Assembly (NCBI RefSeq): GCF_000719335.1
Contig: NZ_JOGB01000003.1
Coordinates: 1-64,000 of the forward strand
Source: Streptomyces sp. NRRL S-87
Lineage (GTDB): Bacteria > Actinomycetota > Actinomycetes > Streptomycetales > Streptomycetaceae
Length of the DNA: 64,000 nucleotides
Direction of reading: 5' to 3'
The translations under genes were made by a program, and so were the position numbers. Within the stretch, counting starts at the first letter, position 1; every line of letters starts with the position of its first letter. The notes below the pieces were generated by a model, which worked only from the letters and a program-made list of their open reading frames with translations, was not told where the DNA came from and ran no database searches. Below are positions 60,470 through 64,000 of this stretch, piece by piece.

Positions 60470-61849
60470 CTACAGCGAGCGCAGCAGGACCGCCGGCGAC
60501 TCGACGCAGTCGGCGACGTAGCGGAGGAAGCCCCCCGCCGTACCGCCGTCGCAGACGCGGTGGTCGAACGTGAAGGACAGCTGGACCACCTGGCGGACCG
60601 CCAGCTCACCGTTGTGGACCCACGGCTTGGGGATGATCCGCCCGACGCCCAGCATGGCCGCCTCGGGGTGGTTGATGATCGGCGTGGAGCCGTCGACCCC
60701 GAACACCCCGTAGTTGTTGAGCGTGAACGTCCCGCCCGTCAGGTCCGCCGGGCTGAGCCGACCGGCCCGGGCCACCTCGGTCAGCCGGGCGAACTCGGCC
60801 GTGAGCGCCTCGGGGTTCATCCGGTCCGCGTCCCGGACGACCGGGACGACCAGGCCCCGCTCCGTCTGGGCGGCGAAGCCCAGGTGCACCGACGGCAGCC
60901 GGACGATCTCGTTCGACGCCAGGTCCACGGTGGCGTTCAGCTCCGGGAACCGGGCCAGGGCCGCCGTGCAGATGCGGGCCAGCAGCGCCAGTACCGAGAT
61001 CTTCGGGCCGCCGGCCGCGTTCATCGCCGCGCGGGCGGCCATGAGCTCGGTGGCGTCCGCGTCCACCCAGCAGGTGGCGTCGGGGATCTCGCGGCGGCTG
61101 CGGGACAGCTTGTCCGCCACCGCCCCGCGCAGGCCCTTGAGCGGGATCCGCTCGCCGGCGACGGCGGGGCCCGCGGCCGCCACCGGGGCGGCGACGGGCG
61201 CCGGGGCCGTGAGCGCGCGCAGGGCGGCCTCGACGTCGGCCCGCATGATCAGGCCCTCGGGCCCGCTGCCGGTGAGCCCCCGAAGGTCGATGCCGTTGTC
61301 CCGAGCGATCTTGCGCACGAGCGGGGAGATGACCGGTACGGGACCGCCCGCGACGGCCACCGGCACCGCGGCCGGGGCCACCCCGCCCGCAGCCCGGACC
61401 GCCCCGGCCGGAGCCGGAGCAGGGGCCGGCGCCGCGGCAGGAGCCGCGGCCGAACCACCCGAACCACCCGAACCACTCGCACCGCCCGGCGCCGCCGGTC
61501 GCACGCGGCGGCGCCGCGCGGGCCGCGAGTGGTCCGTGCCGTACCCGACCAGGACGTTGCCCGAGCCGGTGCCCTCCTCGGCGGACTCCGCCGGGGCCGT
61601 GGCCGTGCCGACCGCCACCGTCAGCAGCGGCGCGCCGACCGGGAGTTCCGTGCCCTCCTCGCCGAAGCGGGCCGTCACCACGCCCCCGTACGGGCACGGC
61701 ACCTCGACCATCGCCTTGGCGGTCTCGACCTCGACCACGGGCTGGTCGATGGCGACCACGTCGCCCACCTGCACCAGCCAGCGGACGATCTCCGCCTCGG
61801 TGAGTCCCTCACCGAGGTCGGGCAGCTTGAACTCCAGTACCTGTGGCAT
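60470..61849 (-). CDS. bkdC: 2-oxoacid dehydrogenase E2, second operon
   Basis: 459 residues from the ATG at 61849, which overlaps the E1beta stop by one base (TGATG). Lipoyl domain with ETAKAMVEVP (lysine at about residue 44), Ala/Pro linker, subunit-binding domain (ISPLVRKIARDNGIDL; GPEGLIMRADV) and acyltransferase active site DHRVCDGGTAGG near the C-terminus. Paralogue of the product at 38870. Last gene of the second bkd operon. Two complete bkd sets with different E2 cores suggest different substrate preferences. Confidence 0.92.
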   Translation of the reverse strand: MPQVLEFKLPDLGEGLTEAEIVRWLVQVGDVVAIDQPVVEVETAKAMVEVPCPYGGVVTARFGEEGTELPVGAPLLTVAVGTATAPAESAEEGTGSGNVLVGYGTDHSRPARRRRVRPAAPGGASGSGGSGGSAAAPAAAPAPAPAPAGAVRAAGGVAPAAVPVAVAGGPVPVISPLVRKIARDNGIDLRGLTGSGPEGLIMRADVEAALRALTAPAPVAAPVAAAGPAVAGERIPLKGLRGAVADKLSRSRREIPDATCWVDADATELMAARAAMNAAGGPKISVLALLARICTAALARFPELNATVDLASNEIVRLPSVHLGFAAQTERGLVVPVVRDADRMNPEALTAEFARLTEVARAGRLSPADLTGGTFTLNNYGVFGVDGSTPIINHPEAAMLGVGRIIPKPWVHNGELAVRQVVQLSFTFDHRVCDGGTAGGFLRYVADCVESPAVLLRSL

Positions 61850-62874
61850 CAGTTCTCCCACTGAAGGCGGGCGACCGTGTCGAGGATCCGGTCCACGCCC
61901 GGCAGATGGTGCTTCTCCAGCATCGGCGGCGGGTAGGGGATGTCGAATCCCGTCACCCGCAGCACCGGCGCCTCCAGGTGGTGGAAGCAGCGCTCCGTGA
62001 CGCGCGCGACGATCTCGCCGCCCGGGCCGCCGAACCCGCTCGCCTCGTGGACCACGACCGCGCGGCCGGTCCGGCGCACCGAGGCGACCACGGTCTCCTC
62101 GTCGAACGGCACCAGCGAGCGCAGGTCCACGACCTCCAGGTCCCAGCCCTCCTCCTTGGCGGCCTCGGCGGCCTCCAGGCAGACGGGCAGCGACGGGCCG
62201 TACGTGATCAGGGTGGCGCTCGCGCCGGTCCGGCGCACCGCGGCCCGGCCGATCGGCTCCACGGCCGCGGGGGCCTCCGGCGACCAGTCCGACTTCGACC
62301 AGTACAGCCGCTTGGGCTCCAGGAAGACCACCGGGTCGTCCGAGGCGATCGAGGCCCGCAGCAGCCCGTACGCGTCCTCGACGGTCGCCGGGGTCACGAC
62401 GTGCAGGCCCGGGGTCGCCACGTAGTACGCCTCGGAGGAGTCGCAGTGGTGCTCGACGCCGCCGATGCCGCCGCCGTACGGCACGCGGATGGTGATCGGC
62501 AGGGGCATCGCGCCGCGGGTGCGGTTGCGCATCTTCGCGACGTGGCTGAGGAGCTGCTCGAACGCGGGGTACGCGAAGGCGTCGAACTGCATCTCGACCA
62601 CCGGCCGCAGCCCGTACATCGCCATGCCCACGGCCGCGCCGAGGATGCCGGCCTCGGCCAGCGGGGTGTCGGTGACGCGGTCCTCGCCGAACTCCTTGGC
62701 GAGCCCGTCGGTGATGCGGAAGACACCGCCGAGGGTGCCGACGTCCTCGCCCATCACGTGGACGGTCGGGTCTTCGGCCATCGCGTCGCGCATCGCGCGC
62801 GTGAGGGCCTGCGCCATGGTGGCGGGCTTGCGGCCGGCCGGGGCGGCGGCGCGGTCGCGGGCGGCGGTGGTCAC
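61849..62874 (-). CDS. bkdB: Branched-chain 2-oxoacid dehydrogenase E1 beta, second operon
   Basis: 341 residues. The GTG at 62874 overlaps the E1alpha stop by four bases (GTGA). It has a short extra N-terminal segment (VTTAARDRAAAPAGRKPAT) before the shared MAQALTRAMRDAMAEDPTVHVMGEDVG. Conserved TPP-related blocks match the other copy (GGGIGGVEHHCDSSEAYY). Same role as the product at 40353. Confidence 0.94.
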   Translation of the reverse strand: MTTAARDRAAAPAGRKPATMAQALTRAMRDAMAEDPTVHVMGEDVGTLGGVFRITDGLAKEFGEDRVTDTPLAEAGILGAAVGMAMYGLRPVVEMQFDAFAYPAFEQLLSHVAKMRNRTRGAMPLPITIRVPYGGGIGGVEHHCDSSEAYYVATPGLHVVTPATVEDAYGLLRASIASDDPVVFLEPKRLYWSKSDWSPEAPAAVEPIGRAAVRRTGASATLITYGPSLPVCLEAAEAAKEEGWDLEVVDLRSLVPFDEETVVASVRRTGRAVVVHEASGFGGPGGEIVARVTERCFHHLEAPVLRVTGFDIPYPPPMLEKHHLPGVDRILDTVARLQWEN

Positions 62875-64000
62875 GAGGCGGCCTCCGCGTCGAGCTCCGC
62901 GCGCAGCTGGGCGGCCTGGGCCCGGAGCTGGTCGGTCTGCTCGGCGTACACGTGGGTGAACAGGTCCATGGGGTCGAGCACCGGGTCGGCGTTCATGCGC
63001 TCGCGCAGGGCGGCGGCCATGGTCTCGGCCTCCTCCTTGGCGGCCTCGACGGTCTTGTCGTCCAGCAGGCCGCGGGCGGTCAGCTCGCGCTCCAGCAGCA
63101 GGATCGGGTCGTGGTCGCGCCAGGCCTCGACCTCGGCGTCACCGCGGTAGCGGGTGGCGTCGTCGGCGTTGGTGTGGGCTTCCATGCGGTAGGTGACCGC
63201 CTCGATGAGGGTGGGGCCGCCGCCCGTGCGGGCGCGCTCCATCGCCTCGGAGAGCACCTCGTGCACGGCCGCGATGTCGTTGCCGTCGACCAGGCGGCCC
63301 GGCATGCCGTACCCGACGGCCTTGTGGGCCAGGGAGGGCGCGGCGGTCTGCTTGGCCAGCGGGACGGAGATGGCGAAGCCGTTGTTCTGCACGAGGAAGA
63401 CCACCGGGGCCCGCCACACGGCGGCGAAGTTCAGCGCCTCGTGGAAGTCGCCCTCGCTGGTGCCGCCGTCGCCGACCAGGGCGAGGGCGACCACGTCGTC
63501 GCCCTTGAGGCGGGCGGCGTGGGCCAGGCCCACCGCGTGCGGCAGCTGGGTGGCGAGCGGGGTGCACAGCGGGGCTATGCGGTGCTCGTGCGGGTCGTAG
63601 CCGGTGTGCCAGTCGCCGCGCAGGAGGGTCAGGGCCTGGACGGGGTCGAGCCCGCGGGCCACGGCCGCCAGGGTGTCTCGGTAGCTGGGGAACAGCCAGT
63701 CCTGCTCCTGCAGCACGAGGGCGGCGGCGATCTCGCACGCCTCCTGGCCGACGGTGGAGGGGTACACGGCCAGCCGGCCCTGCTTCGTCAGCGCGGTGGC
63801 CTGGGCGTTGTACCGGCGGCCGCGGACGAGCTCGCGGTAGCAGCGGAGCATCAGCTCCGGGTCGACCCGGTCGGCGGCCGGGGTGCCGAGCACGCGGTGC
63901 GGCTCGGCGTCCGGCAGCAGCGGCGCGGCGTCGGTACGGGGCCTCCAGGCGGGCGGCGGGGTGGGCTGGTAGGACGCACCCGGCAGCTCTTGGACCGTCA
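62871..64000 (-). CDS. bkdA: Branched-chain 2-oxoacid dehydrogenase E1 alpha, second operon (partial)
   Basis: At least 376 residues; reading continues to the window edge as ...TVQELPGASYQPTPPPAW, and the codon crossing base 64000 (xTG) is probably the start, just outside. TPP motif VGDGGTSEGD...QNNGFAIS is intact, as is YRMEAHTNADDATRYR. It starts the operon and is translationally coupled to E1beta. An internal GTG at 63893 is not the likely start because the conserved N-terminal sequence continues upstream. Confidence 0.92.
   Translation of the reverse strand, partial: TVQELPGASYQPTPPPAWRPRTDAAPLLPDAEPHRVLGTPAADRVDPELMLRCYRELVRGRRYNAQATALTKQGRLAVYPSTVGQEACEIAAALVLQEQDWLFPSYRDTLAAVARGLDPVQALTLLRGDWHTGYDPHEHRIAPLCTPLATQLPHAVGLAHAARLKGDDVVALALVGDGGTSEGDFHEALNFAAVWRAPVVFLVQNNGFAISVPLAKQTAAPSLAHKAVGYGMPGRLVDGNDIAAVHEVLSEAMERARTGGGPTLIEAVTYRMEAHTNADDATRYRGDAEVEAWRDHDPILLLERELTARGLLDDKTVEAAKEEAETMAAALRERMNADPVLDPMDLFTHVYAEQTDQLRAQAAQLRAELDAEAAS

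Overview
The window is very GC-rich, with third codon positions that are almost all G or C, many GTG and TTG starts, and frequent 4-base stop/start overlaps. The gene content (WhiJ-type XRE/DUF397 cluster, Bpa proteasome activator, PASTA kinase, mycothiol-dependent enzyme family, PadR-ABC cassette) points to a Streptomyces chromosome. From memory, the order aspS ... acyl-CoA dehydrogenase ... aminopeptidase ... D-Ala-D-Ala carboxypeptidase ... bkd operon ... orphan response regulator ... two Ser/Thr kinases ... bpa ... second bkd operon resembles the core region near oriC of S. coelicolor (about SCO3790 to SCO3831). Two exact copies of the 14-bp parS sequence at 2055-2068 and 57808-57821 agree with an oriC-proximal position. 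No rRNA, tRNA, CRISPR array, prophage, insertion sequence or complete biosynthetic cluster was seen.

Layout. 1-4.2 kb: lipoprotein and sensor kinase (their response regulator is presumably just outside the window), then a Tat-exported PhoX-type phosphatase. 4.6-9.1 kb: a vWA protein with a long acidic repeat arm and a secreted FG-GAP repeat protein. 9.2-17.4 kb: aspS, a PAS-GAF-SpoIIE phosphatase, an AI-2E-family permease, pirin, a winged-helix regulator and an SseB-like protein. 17.6-25 kb: a FadE-type acyl-CoA dehydrogenase, an undescribed duplicated Cys/His protein, M18 aminopeptidase, a thioredoxin-NHL protein, and a Uma2/LURP pair. 25-34.9 kb: P450, LtrA-like membrane protein, nitrilase family, mycothiol enzyme, GntR-MFS pair, DUF418 membrane protein, DD-carboxypeptidase, and a GNAT protein. 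34.9-38.8 kb: WhiJ-like developmental cluster, RraA-like protein, a 62-residue secreted peptide, and a second GNAT protein.

38.9-42.5 kb is a first branched-chain 2-oxoacid dehydrogenase operon (E1alpha-E1beta-E2), divergent from an orphan NarL-type response regulator with an unusual AT-rich dyad between them. 43.8-49.7 kb holds a secreted beta-rich protein, two divergent Ser/Thr kinases (one with a PASTA domain) and a membrane-tethered secreted protein. 49.8-54.2 kb is a PadR-ABC-FtsX resistance/export cassette. 54.3-60.1 kb is bpa, a tandem array of a ~97-bp hairpin-rich repeat, a mobA-like gene whose nucleotide-binding N-terminus is replaced by that repeat, moeA, a K+ channel and a quinone oxidoreductase. 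60.5-64 kb is a second bkd operon, cut by the window end.

The most unusual points are: the repeat array fused into mobA, with a stray repeat copy 5 kb away ending at the same sequence; parS lying exactly across the moeA stop/K-channel start; a block of AT-ending codons over the thioredoxin active site; the duplicated Cys/His protein; and a tandem duplication of the 3' end of the gene at 48995. I did not find a clear multi-gene system that I would call wholly new.
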